From Calditerrivibrio nitroreducens DSM 19672 (lineage in GTDB: Bacteria > Chrysiogenota > Deferribacteres > Deferribacterales > Calditerrivibrionaceae), in contig NC_014758.1 of NCBI RefSeq assembly GCF_000183405.1, positions 1,405,001 to 1,469,000 on the forward strand: 64,000 nucleotides of DNA, given 5' to 3'. Shown here piece by piece: positions 25,723 to 35,128 of this stretch. The notes under the pieces are model-generated. The model had not been told where the DNA came from. It was given only the letters and a program-made list of their open reading frames with translations, and ran no database searches. The position numbers and the translations under genes were made by a program. The stretch's first letter is position 1. Each line of letters begins with the position of its first letter.

Positions 25723-26375
25723 TTTTTATAACCGGTATAGATACCGGAGTGGGTAAAACTTATGCTACAGGTATCATAGCAAAAGGCCTTATGGATATGG
25801 GGCTTAAAGCAATTACGATGAAAACTATACAGACGGGATGTGATAATTTTTCAGAAGACATTATCGAACATAGAAAATTATCCGGATCAGAATTAACATC
25901 GTATGATCTAAATAAAATAACATCCCCATATATCTTCAAATTCCCCGCATCCCCCCATCTATCTGCAAAGCTTGAAAATAAACATATCGATATTAATGTT
26001 ATAGTAAAAAATATCGAAATATTACAAAACCACTTTGATTACATACTCATTGAAGGTGCGGGTGGGCTCATGGTGCCGATAACTGATGATATTTTGATGA
26101 TAGATTTAATACAAATGATAAATGCTGACACTATCTTAGTATCAACAGCAAAATTAGGTAGTATAAATCATACACTATTATCCATTGAAGCTATGATACG
26201 TAGAAATATCAAGATAAAAGCTATACTTTACAATCTTTTTTTTAGCTCTGACCAAACAATAACAGATAATACATTTGATACCATAAAATCGTTCCATAGA
26301 GAAATCCCAATTTTTAAACTCTCAAAAGAAATAGAAGCTCCTTTTTTTAGTGTAATTTCAGATAAAAAAAGATAA
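25710..26375 (+). CDS. bioD: Dethiobiotin synthetase BioD
   Basis: A 221-residue ATP-dependent enzyme of biotin synthesis that closes the ureido ring of dethiobiotin. It has the P-loop FITGIDTGVGKT, the substrate Lys in MKTIQTGCDN, and LIEGAGGLMVPI. I start at ATG 25710; an upstream GTG in frame is less likely. Other bio genes are absent here. It overlaps the ABC gene by 13 bases, so they are probably transcribed together. Confidence 0.9.
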   Translation: MSKLIFITGIDTGVGKTYATGIIAKGLMDMGLKAITMKTIQTGCDNFSEDIIEHRKLSGSELTSYDLNKITSPYIFKFPASPHLSAKLENKHIDINVIVKNIEILQNHFDYILIEGAGGLMVPITDDILMIDLIQMINADTILVSTAKLGSINHTLLSIEAMIRRNIKIKAILYNLFFSSDQTITDNTFDTIKSFHREIPIFKLSKEIEAPFFSVISDKKR

Positions 26376-26408
26376 CCATCCAGGTAAACCAATCTATCAA
26401 CTTTTTAC

Positions 26409-26437
26409 TTGAATTATATCAGAAAACATATTATCTT
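26409..26437 (+). promoter_or_regulatory. Promoter of dnaX-ebfC-recR operon
   Basis: TTGAAT (26409-26414), 17 bases, TATCTT (26432-26437), seven bases, ATG 26445. The mRNA should begin at or one base before the start codon. No ribosome site is present. Confidence 0.5.
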
Positions 26438-26444
26438 TTAACCC

Positions 26445-28034
26445 ATGCAGAGATATAAAGCATTGGCAAGAAAATACAGACCGCAAAATTTTGACGAAAT
26501 AGTAGGTCAGGAATTTGTAGTTAAGACATTAAAAAATGCCATCGAACTTGGCAGGATCTCCCATGCATATCTCTTTACAGGCCCAAGGGGGATCGGAAAA
26601 ACTACAGCAGCAAGAGTTTTTGCCAAAGCTGTAAACTGTCTTAACCCTATCGGTGTAAACCCTTGTAATCAATGCAGCAATTGTATGGAAATAAATAATG
26701 GTACGTCAGTGGATGTTATTGAAATAGATGGGGCATCCAACAGAAAGGTGGAAGAAGCAAGAAATATAAGGGAAAACGTCCGTATACTCCCAATAAATAA
26801 TAAATACAAAGTATATATCATAGATGAAGTTCATATGCTCACAGAAGAGGCGTTTAATGCCCTTTTGAAAACGTTAGAAGAACCTCCCGATTATGTGATA
26901 TTCATCCTTGCCACAACAGATGCCCACAAAATCCCCATGACCATCCTATCCAGATGCCAGAAATATGATTTTAAAAAGATACCCAACAACTACATGAGGA
27001 ATTACCTTTTATCGATAATGGAAAAAGAAGGGATAAGCTGCGACAATGACTCCCTCAATTTGATAATAAGAAACTCAGATGGTTGTATGAGGGATGCCTT
27101 ATCTCTAATTGATCAGCTGGTGGCATTTACAGGGGGGAATATAACATATGAAAATACCAGCGAAATTCTCGATCTTTCAGAGCAAAAGTTAGCCAACGAC
27201 ATTTTCGAGGGGATTATAAATGGCGACACAAATAATCTTTTTGACCTTATCGACGAATTCTCCAGAAAAGGGATAGATTATCAATTTGCATTAGAGACTT
27301 TCATTGTCCATACACGTAATCTCTTACATGGTTTAACAGGTGGTTTTTCAGATAAAACATTAACAAAAGATGAAATAGATTTTTATGAAAGATTAAAACC
27401 GAAGCTTAATCTTAATAAGTTATTTGGGATCTTTCAGATCTTCCAGAAAACGCTTTCAGAAATGCGGTATCTTCAGATGGAGAAATTTATTTTCGAATTT
27501 GGAGTCTTTAAAGCTGCAAATATCGACAAATTAATCCCGACAGATCAGATACCAACAATTACAGTTAGCGAACCTAAGAAATCTGAATATATTGTAAACA
27601 AGCAGCCAACGGCTCAACCCCCAGCCCTTTCTGACATTCAGAAAACATGGAAAGGATTTATAAAGCATCTTGAAACCATAAACCCTGCAATAGCAGCCCA
27701 ATGCGGATATGGAGCAATCTCAGAGGTAAACAACAAATACATACTATCGTTTTCAGAAAAAGACAAATTTTACTACAATATGCTTACAAAGCCCGAAAAG
27801 AAGCAGATTTTAGAAAAAAATTTTAAAAGCTATTTTGGTAATGAAAAAGATCTGTCAATCGTATTGGAAAATAATATAGAAAAAAAAAGTCTGATAAAAA
27901 CTGAATCTGAGATCAGATCTTTTCAGGATGAACTCTTAAGAAAAGAGGTGGAAAACAATCCGGTGATTAAAAAATTTATACAGGTTTTTGATGCAGAGAT
28001 TGAGAAAATAGAGAAAATTGATAATAAAAAATAA
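26445..28034 (+). CDS. dnaX: DNA polymerase III subunit gamma/tau DnaX
   Basis: A 529-residue clamp-loader ATPase. N-terminal RYKALARKYRPQNFDEIVGQ, Walker A GPRGIGKTTAARVFAKA, the zinc cluster from CLNPIGVNPCNQCSNC, Walker B VYIIDEVHML, SRC motif LSRCQ. The C-terminal half (from about 370) is less conserved. A run of nine A (27880-27888) at codons 479-482 is followed by immediate stops in both other frames, so slippage would make a form about 45 residues shorter. First gene of the dnaX-ebfC-recR set. Confidence 0.95.
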   Translation: MQRYKALARKYRPQNFDEIVGQEFVVKTLKNAIELGRISHAYLFTGPRGIGKTTAARVFAKAVNCLNPIGVNPCNQCSNCMEINNGTSVDVIEIDGASNRKVEEARNIRENVRILPINNKYKVYIIDEVHMLTEEAFNALLKTLEEPPDYVIFILATTDAHKIPMTILSRCQKYDFKKIPNNYMRNYLLSIMEKEGISCDNDSLNLIIRNSDGCMRDALSLIDQLVAFTGGNITYENTSEILDLSEQKLANDIFEGIINGDTNNLFDLIDEFSRKGIDYQFALETFIVHTRNLLHGLTGGFSDKTLTKDEIDFYERLKPKLNLNKLFGIFQIFQKTLSEMRYLQMEKFIFEFGVFKAANIDKLIPTDQIPTITVSEPKKSEYIVNKQPTAQPPALSDIQKTWKGFIKHLETINPAIAAQCGYGAISEVNNKYILSFSEKDKFYYNMLTKPEKKQILEKNFKSYFGNEKDLSIVLENNIEKKSLIKTESEIRSFQDELLRKEVENNPVIKKFIQVFDAEIEKIEKIDNKK

Positions 28035-28052
28035 AAATAAATAGGAGGAAAA

Positions 28053-28367
28053 ATGAATATCCAGGCTATAATGAAACAGGCTAAAATAATGCAAAAAAAG
28101 ATGGAAGAGGTTCAGGCGGAAGTGGCAAAAGAAACAGTTGAGGCCACCGCTGGTGGTGGGATGGTCAAGGCAACATTCAATGGAAAAGCAGAGCTAATAG
28201 GATTAACAATCGATAAGGATGTGGTAAACCCTGAGGATGTTGAGATGCTTCAGGATTTAATTGTTGCCGCTGTAAATGAAGGGATAAAAAAGGCACAAAA
28301 TCTATTAAGTGAAAGGATGTCAAAACTTACAGGCGGTTTAGGGATTAATTTTCCGGGCATGTTTTAA
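28053..28367 (+). CDS. YbaB/EbfC nucleoid-associated protein
   Basis: A 104-residue DNA-binding protein of the YbaB/EbfC family, which coats DNA as a dimer. Typical features are NIQAIMKQAKIMQKKMEEVQ at the N-terminus, GGGMVKATFNGK in the middle and a helical C-terminus with KLTGGLGINFPGMF. AGGAGG precedes ATG 28053. It lies between dnaX and recR, the near-universal order for this gene. Confidence 0.93.
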   Translation: MNIQAIMKQAKIMQKKMEEVQAEVAKETVEATAGGGMVKATFNGKAELIGLTIDKDVVNPEDVEMLQDLIVAAVNEGIKKAQNLLSERMSKLTGGLGINFPGMF

Positions 28368-28370
28368 TTA

Positions 28371-28973
28371 ATGATCTATTCCAAATCTTTCGATAGATGC
28401 ATAAAAGAGCTATCAAAATTACCCGGTATTGGGAAAAAGACAGCTTTACGATTATCGATGCAACTTTTAAAGATGAACCAAAAAGATGTTGAGGATATCG
28501 CAAATGCTATCATAGATCTTAAAAAAAATACAAAATTCTGTATCAGGTGTGGTGCAATGGCGGAGGGGGAAGTATGTCCAATCTGCACCGATAACAACCG
28601 TGATAAGCAGATAATTTGTGTTGTGGAAGAGGCAAAGGATGTTTTTTTAATCGAAGTATCAGGTAAGTACAACGGTGTATATCATGTATTGGGAGGTAGA
28701 CTTGCCCCCCTTGATGGTATAAACCCTGATGATTTGAGAATAAAAGAGCTTCTTGAAAGAATAAGAGAAGATCAAGTAAAAGAAGTTATTCTAGCCACAA
28801 ACCCAGACGTGGAGGGGGATACTACGGCAATATTCTTAAAAAAGTTGATAAGTAAAAATTTTGATATTAAGGTTACAAGAATAGCCACCGGTGTTCCAAT
28901 TGGAGGTTATCTTGAATATACTGACGAAATTACCATATTAAAATCACTTGAGAATAGAAGAGAGATGTTGTAA
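28371..28973 (+). CDS. recR: Recombination protein RecR
   Basis: A 200-residue RecR ring protein that loads RecA with RecF/RecO at gaps. Helix-hairpin-helix LPGIGKKTALRL, zinc cluster CIRCGAMAEGEVCPIC, Toprim region ICVVEEAKDVFLIE, and YHVLGGRLAPLDGI. The Walker-like ending GVPIGGYLEYTDEITI is typical. Starts three bases after ebfC. Confidence 0.95.
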   Translation: MIYSKSFDRCIKELSKLPGIGKKTALRLSMQLLKMNQKDVEDIANAIIDLKKNTKFCIRCGAMAEGEVCPICTDNNRDKQIICVVEEAKDVFLIEVSGKYNGVYHVLGGRLAPLDGINPDDLRIKELLERIREDQVKEVILATNPDVEGDTTAIFLKKLISKNFDIKVTRIATGVPIGGYLEYTDEITILKSLENRREML

Positions 28974-29007
28974 AATATAGTATAAGTTCCCTTATGGGGT
29001 GTCATAT

Positions 29008-29490
29008 ATGCAGGATTATTTATGGTTAAATGACGTAGAAATAATAAAAAAACTCCAGAATCAGATTGAGCAGCTTAAGCTGGAAGCAAACTCAAAGGCA
29101 ACCTTTTTGATTGATAAAAGTGGTCAGATGGTGGCAAGCTCAGGAGATTCTGATGAATTTGATGCTACATCTCTGGCTGCTTTGGTGGCTGGTAATGTTG
29201 CTGCCACTGATGGTATAGCCAAGCTTCTTGGGGAAAAAGAATTCTCGGTTCTTTTTCATGAAGGGGAAAACGAACATCTTAATATCACACTTGTGGATGG
29301 AAAACTAATATTGGTGGTATTGTTCGATGATAGCACATCTCTGGGGCTAGTGAGACTAAAAATGAAAAAGTATGTAAAAATCATTGCAGATATTCTAAAT
29401 GACTCAAAACCCAACAATTCCATCCAACAGGATATTTTCAGCGATATTACCGATGAAGATATCGAAAAAATGTTTCGTAAGGGGTCGTGA
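29008..29490 (+). CDS. Roadblock/LC7 protein, MglB-like
   Basis: A 160-residue protein with a Roadblock/LC7 fold: FLIDKSGQMVASSGD, SLAALVAGNVAAT and FSVLFHEGENEHL. MglB-type proteins stimulate GTP hydrolysis by the small GTPase MglA and set cell polarity. The next gene encodes just such a GTPase. I start at ATG 29008, eight bases after GGGGTG; a GTG at 28999 is the alternative. Longer than the minimal domain, with an acidic C-terminal tail. Confidence 0.85.
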   Translation: MQDYLWLNDVEIIKKLQNQIEQLKLEANSKATFLIDKSGQMVASSGDSDEFDATSLAALVAGNVAATDGIAKLLGEKEFSVLFHEGENEHLNITLVDGKLILVVLFDDSTSLGLVRLKMKKYVKIIADILNDSKPNNSIQQDIFSDITDEDIEKMFRKGS

Positions 29491-29492
29491 TT

Positions 29493-30071
29493 ATGTCATT
29501 TATAAACTATGCCACTAAAGAAATCAATTTCAAAATAGTCTATTATGGTCCAGGGCTTTGCGGTAAAACAACAAATCTTCAGTATATCTATGATCAAACA
29601 GACCCCTCCCAAAAGGGGAAAATGATCTCCCTTGCTACAGAAACGGAAAGAACGCTATTTTTTGACTTCATGCCCCTTAAATTAGGGGATATAAAAGGTT
29701 TTAAAGTGAGACTTCATCTATACACCGTACCGGGACAGATCTTTTACGATGCAAGCAGAAAATTGATTCTAAAAGGGGCGGATGGCGTAGTATTTGTGGC
29801 TGATTCACAGAAAGATCGAATGGATGCAAATCTTGACAGCCTTGAAAATCTCATAGACAATCTAAAAGAAAACGGTTTTGATTACAACACTATCCCCCTT
29901 GTAATGCAGTGGAATAAAAGGGATTTACCAGATATCGAATCTGTGGATGTTATGGAAGAGCTCTTAAATAAAAGGAAGGTAGAATCGTTTGAAGCTGTAG
30001 CAATAAAAGGTATCGGAGTATTTGAAACGTTAAAATCGATCTCCAAAGCAGTGATGATGAAAATGAAATAA
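29493..30071 (+). CDS. MglA-like small Ras-type GTPase
   Basis: A 192-residue GTPase. P-loop YGPGLCGKTTN, switch region with VPGQIFYDASRK, where the usual DTAGQ Gly is replaced as in MglA, and the NKxD-type motif WNKRDLP. It pairs with the Roadblock protein encoded immediately upstream. In other bacteria MglA/MglB define the leading pole and steer motility or secretion. Start at ATG 29493 after an AGGGG site. Confidence 0.9.
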   Translation: MSFINYATKEINFKIVYYGPGLCGKTTNLQYIYDQTDPSQKGKMISLATETERTLFFDFMPLKLGDIKGFKVRLHLYTVPGQIFYDASRKLILKGADGVVFVADSQKDRMDANLDSLENLIDNLKENGFDYNTIPLVMQWNKRDLPDIESVDVMEELLNKRKVESFEAVAIKGIGVFETLKSISKAVMMKMK

Positions 30072-30080
30072 GGAGAAATA

Positions 30081-31598
30081 GTGGCAAGAGAGATAATAAT
30101 AAATTCCACTCCAAATGAGACAAGAGTGGCAGTTTTGGAAAATAATAGCCTTTCAGAAATATTTTTAGAAAGAGCAAAAAATAAAGGCATTGCAGGGAAT
30201 ATATACAAGGGTAAAGTGGTAAAAGTGTTACCCGGAATGCAGTCTGCTTTTATAGATATTGGGCATGAAAGGGCAGCATTTTTACATGCCGGTGATCTAT
30301 ATATCGATGATTCCGAAAATTTCTCTCTTCTGGAAGATAGAATTGCAGAAGTGGAGGATTTAGATCTTGAAAATGGGAATAAGGTCTATGTTCCGATAGA
30401 AGATTTGATACAGGAGGGGCAGGAGATCATCGTTCAGGTTGCAAAAGAACCGATAGGTCAGAAGGGTGCAAGACTCACCACCCACATTACCATCCCCGGT
30501 AGATATTTAGTATTGATGCCTTCCTACAACCATGTTGGAATTTCAAGAAAAATCGAAGATGATGGAGAAAGGGAACGGCTAAAAAATATACTTTTAAACA
30601 TAAAACCAGCTAATGTCGGGCTTATAGCAAGAACTGTATGCGAAAATTCCAGTGAGGAAGATCTAAAAGCTGACTTGAATTACCTCTTAAAAACCTGGGA
30701 AAAAGTCTCTGCAAAATCCAAAGAACCAGGTGCTCCAAAATTAATATACGAAGAATTGGATCTTCTGTTTAGAACGGTAAGGGATCTTGCAAATGACGAA
30801 GTGAGAAAAATCATCGTTGACACCAAAGCGGATTATCTACGAATTAAGTCTTTCGTAAAAGAGTATCTATCCAACAATCACATTTCAATAGAACTCTACG
30901 AAAATGACATGCCCATTTTTGATTATTATAACATAGAAATAGAAATAAGCAGACTCCTTGAAAGACGTGTCTGGCTGAAATCTGGAGGTTATATAGTAAT
31001 TGACCAAACCGAAGCACTTACCGTCATTGATGTTAACACAGGAAAATTTGTGGGGAAGAGAAACTTTGATGAAACGATTTTAAAAACCAATATTGAGGCT
31101 GCAAAAGAGATAGCCTGGCAGATGAGGCTGAGGAATTTAGGTGGTATTATCATTGTGGATTTTATAGATATGGAAAAAGAGGAACATAGGGAAAAAGTTC
31201 TTCAAACACTTCTGCAGGAAATGAAAAAAGATCGTGCTAAGGCATCGGTGGTTAACATATCTCCTCTGGGACTATTTGAGATAACGCGTAAAAGAGTTCA
31301 GGATAGCCTCAACAAAATGCTCACCGAACCCTGCCCTTACTGTGATGGTAGAGGTGTCGTAAAATCAAAATTGACAATTTGTTATGATATTCTAAGAGAA
31401 ATAAGGAGAATAGCACCATATTTCACCAATAGAAAGATTTTCGTTGAAGCACATCCGGATGTGGCGGATATAATTTTGAATAATGAAAGGGAAAATATTG
31501 ATGATATCGAAATGATGTTCCAATTATCCATAGAAATAAAACCCAACTCAAGATATCATATTGAGCACTACGAAGTAATACCATTAGAGAAAGCTTAA
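30081..31598 (+). CDS. rng: Ribonuclease G/E family endoribonuclease
   Basis: A 505-residue RNase G. The S1 domain (about residues 35-125) has NIYKGKVVKVLPGMQSAFID. The RNase H-like and DNase I-like parts follow; the catalytic metal site lies in TVIDVNTGKFVG and IIIVDFIDM. The zinc-link is CPYCDGRG. It processes rRNA and mRNA. Start is GTG 30081, just after AGGAG. Its stop overlaps the rlmE start (TAATG). Confidence 0.92.
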   Translation: MAREIIINSTPNETRVAVLENNSLSEIFLERAKNKGIAGNIYKGKVVKVLPGMQSAFIDIGHERAAFLHAGDLYIDDSENFSLLEDRIAEVEDLDLENGNKVYVPIEDLIQEGQEIIVQVAKEPIGQKGARLTTHITIPGRYLVLMPSYNHVGISRKIEDDGERERLKNILLNIKPANVGLIARTVCENSSEEDLKADLNYLLKTWEKVSAKSKEPGAPKLIYEELDLLFRTVRDLANDEVRKIIVDTKADYLRIKSFVKEYLSNNHISIELYENDMPIFDYYNIEIEISRLLERRVWLKSGGYIVIDQTEALTVIDVNTGKFVGKRNFDETILKTNIEAAKEIAWQMRLRNLGGIIIVDFIDMEKEEHREKVLQTLLQEMKKDRAKASVVNISPLGLFEITRKRVQDSLNKMLTEPCPYCDGRGVVKSKLTICYDILREIRRIAPYFTNRKIFVEAHPDVADIILNNERENIDDIEMMFQLSIEIKPNSRYHIEHYEVIPLEKA

Positions 31599-32188
31599 TG
31601 TATAATAGAAAAGATTCATTTTACAAAAAGGCAAAACTGGAAGGGTATCGGTCAAGGGCATCTTATAAGCTTTTGGAACTAAACCAGAAATATAAACTAT
31701 TCAGAAAAAATGATGCTGTTCTCGATGTGGGTGCCGCCCCAGGTGGATGGAGTCAGGTGGCACTTCAATTGTTGGGGGAAAAAGGTATTGTGGTGGCTGT
31801 TGATATATTGGATATAAATCCGTTAAATGACAAAAGATTTCACTTTATAAAGGGGGATATAAGGGATGAAAATACGTTATCAGAGATTACAAAATATGCC
31901 AGTTCGTTTGATATAGTAATTTCAGATATCGCACCTAATACAACCGGTCAAAAATTTGTTGATCACCAAAATAGTATCAATCTCATTAAAACAGTCATGA
32001 ATTTTATCATGAAAACCCTCAAAAAAAATGGGATATTTTTGTTTAAGCTTTTTGATGGTGAAGAAAGGGAGTCCCTTGTGAAAGACCTAAAAGAATTGTT
32101 TGAAGATATAAAGATAATAAGACCTGATGCCACACGGAAAAATTCATTTGAGATATATATTATATGTAAGGGGTATAAACTTGGATAA
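31598..32188 (+). CDS. rlmE: 23S rRNA 2'-O-methyltransferase RlmE (FtsJ/RrmJ)
   Basis: A 196-residue heat-shock methyltransferase that modifies U2552 of 23S rRNA. SAM site VLDVGAAPGGWSQVA, catalytic tetrad residues near RSRASYKLLE (Lys), ISDIAPNTTG (Asp), FLFKLFDGEE (Lys) and the final NSFEIYIIC (Glu). Normal length. It overlaps rng by one base and larB by eight. Confidence 0.93.
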   Translation: MYNRKDSFYKKAKLEGYRSRASYKLLELNQKYKLFRKNDAVLDVGAAPGGWSQVALQLLGEKGIVVAVDILDINPLNDKRFHFIKGDIRDENTLSEITKYASSFDIVISDIAPNTTGQKFVDHQNSINLIKTVMNFIMKTLKKNGIFLFKLFDGEERESLVKDLKELFEDIKIIRPDATRKNSFEIYIICKGYKLG

Positions 32189-32942
32189 AGATTACTTAAA
32201 TTCGCTGATAGATAAACTTTTAAAAAATGATATCTCAAAAGATCAGTTTGTCACCTATCTGACAGGTATTTTTTCAGATGAGTTTAAATTCGATACAAAT
32301 CGTAAGCTACGATTGGGATTTCACGAATTTATATTCGGTGAATCTAAAACTATTCAACAACTTATAGAGATAATAAGTTCCCTTGAAAAAAATAGAATAC
32401 CATTCATATGCACAAAACTTAGCGATGAAAAAATAGACGTGATTTCAAAAAAATTCCCAGAAGTGGAAGCAATACCAGAAGCCGGCATGGTCAGATATTT
32501 CTTCACACCACCATCCCCCAAAAAAGGGGAGGTGGCAATTATCACAGCAGGTTCATCCGATATCCCTATAGCAAAAGAGGCTATGTTTACACTTGATAGT
32601 TGTGGGATAAAGTCTAAAATTTTTGCTGATGTGGGTGTGGCTGGCGTCCACCGTTTTTTTAATATAAAAGATCAACTATATAGCTATGACATTTTAATTG
32701 TAGTTGCTGGAATGGAGGGGGCACTACCATCGCTTGTGGCTGGTTTATTCCCCCAACCGATCATAGCTATACCAACATCTATAGGTTATGGAACAGCATT
32801 AAACGGTTTTACTGCACTATTTGCTATGCTTACCAGCTGCGCCAATGGTGTAACGGTGGTAAATATAAACAACGGTTTTGGTGCTGCAATGGCAGCCTTT
32901 AGAATATTACAAAATAAGTACCGGGAGGATACAGATGTTTGA
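32181..32942 (+). CDS. larB: LarB, nickel-pincer cofactor biosynthesis carboxylase
   Basis: A 253-residue LarB, which carboxylates and hydrolyses nicotinic acid adenine dinucleotide in making the nickel-pincer nucleotide of lactate racemase. It has a PurE-like domain: VAIITAGSSDIPIAKEA, FADVGVAGVHR, VVAGMEGALPSLVAGL and NNGFGAAMAAFRI. I choose TTG 32181, seven bases after AAGGGG. No larA, larC or larE is in the window. It would let the cell interconvert L- and D-lactate, which suits the hydroxyacid oxidase encoded earlier. Confidence 0.85.
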   Translation: MDKDYLNSLIDKLLKNDISKDQFVTYLTGIFSDEFKFDTNRKLRLGFHEFIFGESKTIQQLIEIISSLEKNRIPFICTKLSDEKIDVISKKFPEVEAIPEAGMVRYFFTPPSPKKGEVAIITAGSSDIPIAKEAMFTLDSCGIKSKIFADVGVAGVHRFFNIKDQLYSYDILIVVAGMEGALPSLVAGLFPQPIIAIPTSIGYGTALNGFTALFAMLTSCANGVTVVNINNGFGAAMAAFRILQNKYREDTDV

Positions 32943-33687
32943 AAAACTTATTTCAACACTAAACAAGACTATAATACCACAAACTTCCCCTGTTGCGGTG
33001 AAAATAATAAAGGAAGCTTTAGAACTTCCGAAAATAAAAGTTACAAATAAAAAGATGACAATCTGTCAACAAATTGCCTACTCAAGATACTACGGATGGT
33101 CAACCCTTGCAACAAAGGAAAATAGTTTTTGTGTTCTTGGAGCATCATGTACCGGGCTTATAAAAACCCCGGATAGGGTTTTAAATGGTGAGGTAAACTG
33201 CTCGATATATCAGAAAGATCTCAATGCCGCCCAAAAAATGCAAGCATCTATGCCCCGTATAGATTATGGAACGGTACAGGTTTTAACTTACCCTATTACA
33301 AGGCCGTTAGAAGGAGTAAAACCAGATATTATAGTACTTTATACAAACTCCGCCCAGGCCATGAGATTTATACAGGCATTCCTTTATAAAGACGGAGGGG
33401 AATTCACCTTTAAAACCTCTGGAGATGCTGGTGTGTGTTCAAGAGGAGTGGCGGAGGTTTACAATACCAGTAAACCTAATATCGAGATACCCTGCCTTGG
33501 GGATAGGCGATTTGCTATGGCACAAGATTACGAAATAATCGTATCCTTCCCATTTGACTATATTGATGAACTGGTGGAAGGGCTTGAGGCTACCCATAAG
33601 AGTGGTATAAGGTATCCTATACCTTTCCAATTACCTGAAATATGTGATCTACCTCATGATTACATAACAGACAACAAAGATTTGTAG
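32935..33687 (+). CDS. DUF169 family protein
   Basis: A 250-residue DUF169 protein of unknown function. Typical features are CQQIAYSRYYGWSTLATKE, a Cys-rich stretch VLGASCTGL, and YTNSAQAMRFIQAF. Conserved cysteines hint at metal or cofactor binding. I start at ATG 32935 after a GGGAGG site; it overlaps larB by eight bases. Family members often lie near genes of redox or one-carbon metabolism, but I do not know a function. Confidence 0.78.
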   Translation: MFEKLISTLNKTIIPQTSPVAVKIIKEALELPKIKVTNKKMTICQQIAYSRYYGWSTLATKENSFCVLGASCTGLIKTPDRVLNGEVNCSIYQKDLNAAQKMQASMPRIDYGTVQVLTYPITRPLEGVKPDIIVLYTNSAQAMRFIQAFLYKDGGEFTFKTSGDAGVCSRGVAEVYNTSKPNIEIPCLGDRRFAMAQDYEIIVSFPFDYIDELVEGLEATHKSGIRYPIPFQLPEICDLPHDYITDNKDL

Positions 33688-33695
33688 GAGGATTT

Positions 33696-35117
33696 ATGGT
33701 GGAAAAAAAGATATTCAGACAATACGATATCAGAGGAGTTGTACCTGATCAATTTAATCCAGAGATTCTAAAAATTATCGGTAATACCTTTGGACAAAAT
33801 TTGAAAAAGAAACTAAACAAAGTACCAGTTGTTTCTGTTGGAAGGGATGTGAGATTATCCTCAAATGACCTTTTCAAAGGGCTCACAGCTGGACTTACCG
33901 ATGCCGGCTGCGATGTGATAAATTTAGGCACTACCCCTACACCTGTGACATATTTTTCTTCATTCAAACTACATACCGATGCCTTTATGATGATCACCGG
34001 AAGCCACAACCCACCTGAATATAATGGATTAAAGTTTGGAATTGGCAAAGATACTGTACATTCTGAGGGGATCACAGATTTATACAATGATATCATTAAT
34101 GGACAATATCTAATTACTGACAAAAGAGGAAATATAAAAGATTACGACATCATTTCAGATTATATACAGTTTTACGAAGAAAACTTTACCGAATTAAAAC
34201 AAAAGATCAGAACAATCAAAGGTGTAAAGGTTGTAATCGATGCTGGAAATGGTGCTGCCTCCCTTGTGGCTCCTAAAATATTTGAACTTCTCGGTGTCGA
34301 TGTGGTAAAACTATACTGTGAGCCGGATGGTAGATTCCCCAATCATCACCCTGATCCTACGGTAGAGGAAAACCTTGATGATGCAAAGGAAGTAGTAAAA
34401 ATAGATAAAGCAGATTTTGCAGTTGCATTCGATGGGGATGCGGATAGGATAGGAGTTTTAGATGAATCTGGCAATATTATATGGGGCGATATTCTTCTTT
34501 ATATTTACGCCAGAGAACTGAAAGAAAGATACGAAAAACCTAAAATTATAGCTGATGTAAAATCATCAAAACTGTTATTTGATATGCTGGATAATATAGG
34601 TGCTGAAGGGATAATGTGGAAAACAGGTCACTCTTTGATAAAGCAGAAATTAAAAGAGACAGGTGCCGAACTTGCTGGAGAAATGAGTGGACATATATTT
34701 TTTAAAGATCGATTTTTCGGCTTTGATGATGCAATCTACGCTGCGGTAAGATTTCTTGAAGCCTATGTTGAGAATAAATTAGAAGGGAAAATAGAGAAAT
34801 GCTCAGATTTGACAAAAGATCTTCCAAAAGTATATAATACACCTGAAATTAGATTTGAATGTGATGATAATAAAAAATTTAAAATTGTGGAGCAATTATC
34901 GGAAATTTTTAATGAATACCTAAAAAATGGCAAGTTGGGGATAAAATCGATTATATCGATAGATGGTGTTCGCGTAAACTTTGACAATGGATGGGGGCTC
35001 ATCAGGGCAAGCAATACTCAGCCGGTTCTTGTGATGCGTTTTGAAGCAGAAAATATAGAAGCTATGAACAATTATAAAAAGATCTTTGAAGCTGAGCTTA
35101 GTAAAATAAAGATATAG
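33696..35117 (+). CDS. Phosphomannomutase/phosphoglucomutase
   Basis: A 473-residue alpha-D-phosphohexomutase of the AlgC/ManB type, which interconverts hexose 1- and 6-phosphates for sugar nucleotide supply. Start region FRQYDIRG, phosphoserine loop MITGSHNPPEYNG, metal loop VAFDGDADRIG, sugar loop AGEMSGHIFF, and phosphate-binding RASNTQPVLV. AGGAGG precedes ATG 33696. Last gene of the plus-strand series that begins at the Roadblock gene. Confidence 0.92.
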   Translation: MVEKKIFRQYDIRGVVPDQFNPEILKIIGNTFGQNLKKKLNKVPVVSVGRDVRLSSNDLFKGLTAGLTDAGCDVINLGTTPTPVTYFSSFKLHTDAFMMITGSHNPPEYNGLKFGIGKDTVHSEGITDLYNDIINGQYLITDKRGNIKDYDIISDYIQFYEENFTELKQKIRTIKGVKVVIDAGNGAASLVAPKIFELLGVDVVKLYCEPDGRFPNHHPDPTVEENLDDAKEVVKIDKADFAVAFDGDADRIGVLDESGNIIWGDILLYIYARELKERYEKPKIIADVKSSKLLFDMLDNIGAEGIMWKTGHSLIKQKLKETGAELAGEMSGHIFFKDRFFGFDDAIYAAVRFLEAYVENKLEGKIEKCSDLTKDLPKVYNTPEIRFECDDNKKFKIVEQLSEIFNEYLKNGKLGIKSIISIDGVRVNFDNGWGLIRASNTQPVLVMRFEAENIEAMNNYKKIFEAELSKIKI

Positions 35118-35128
35118 CCAGTCAAACT

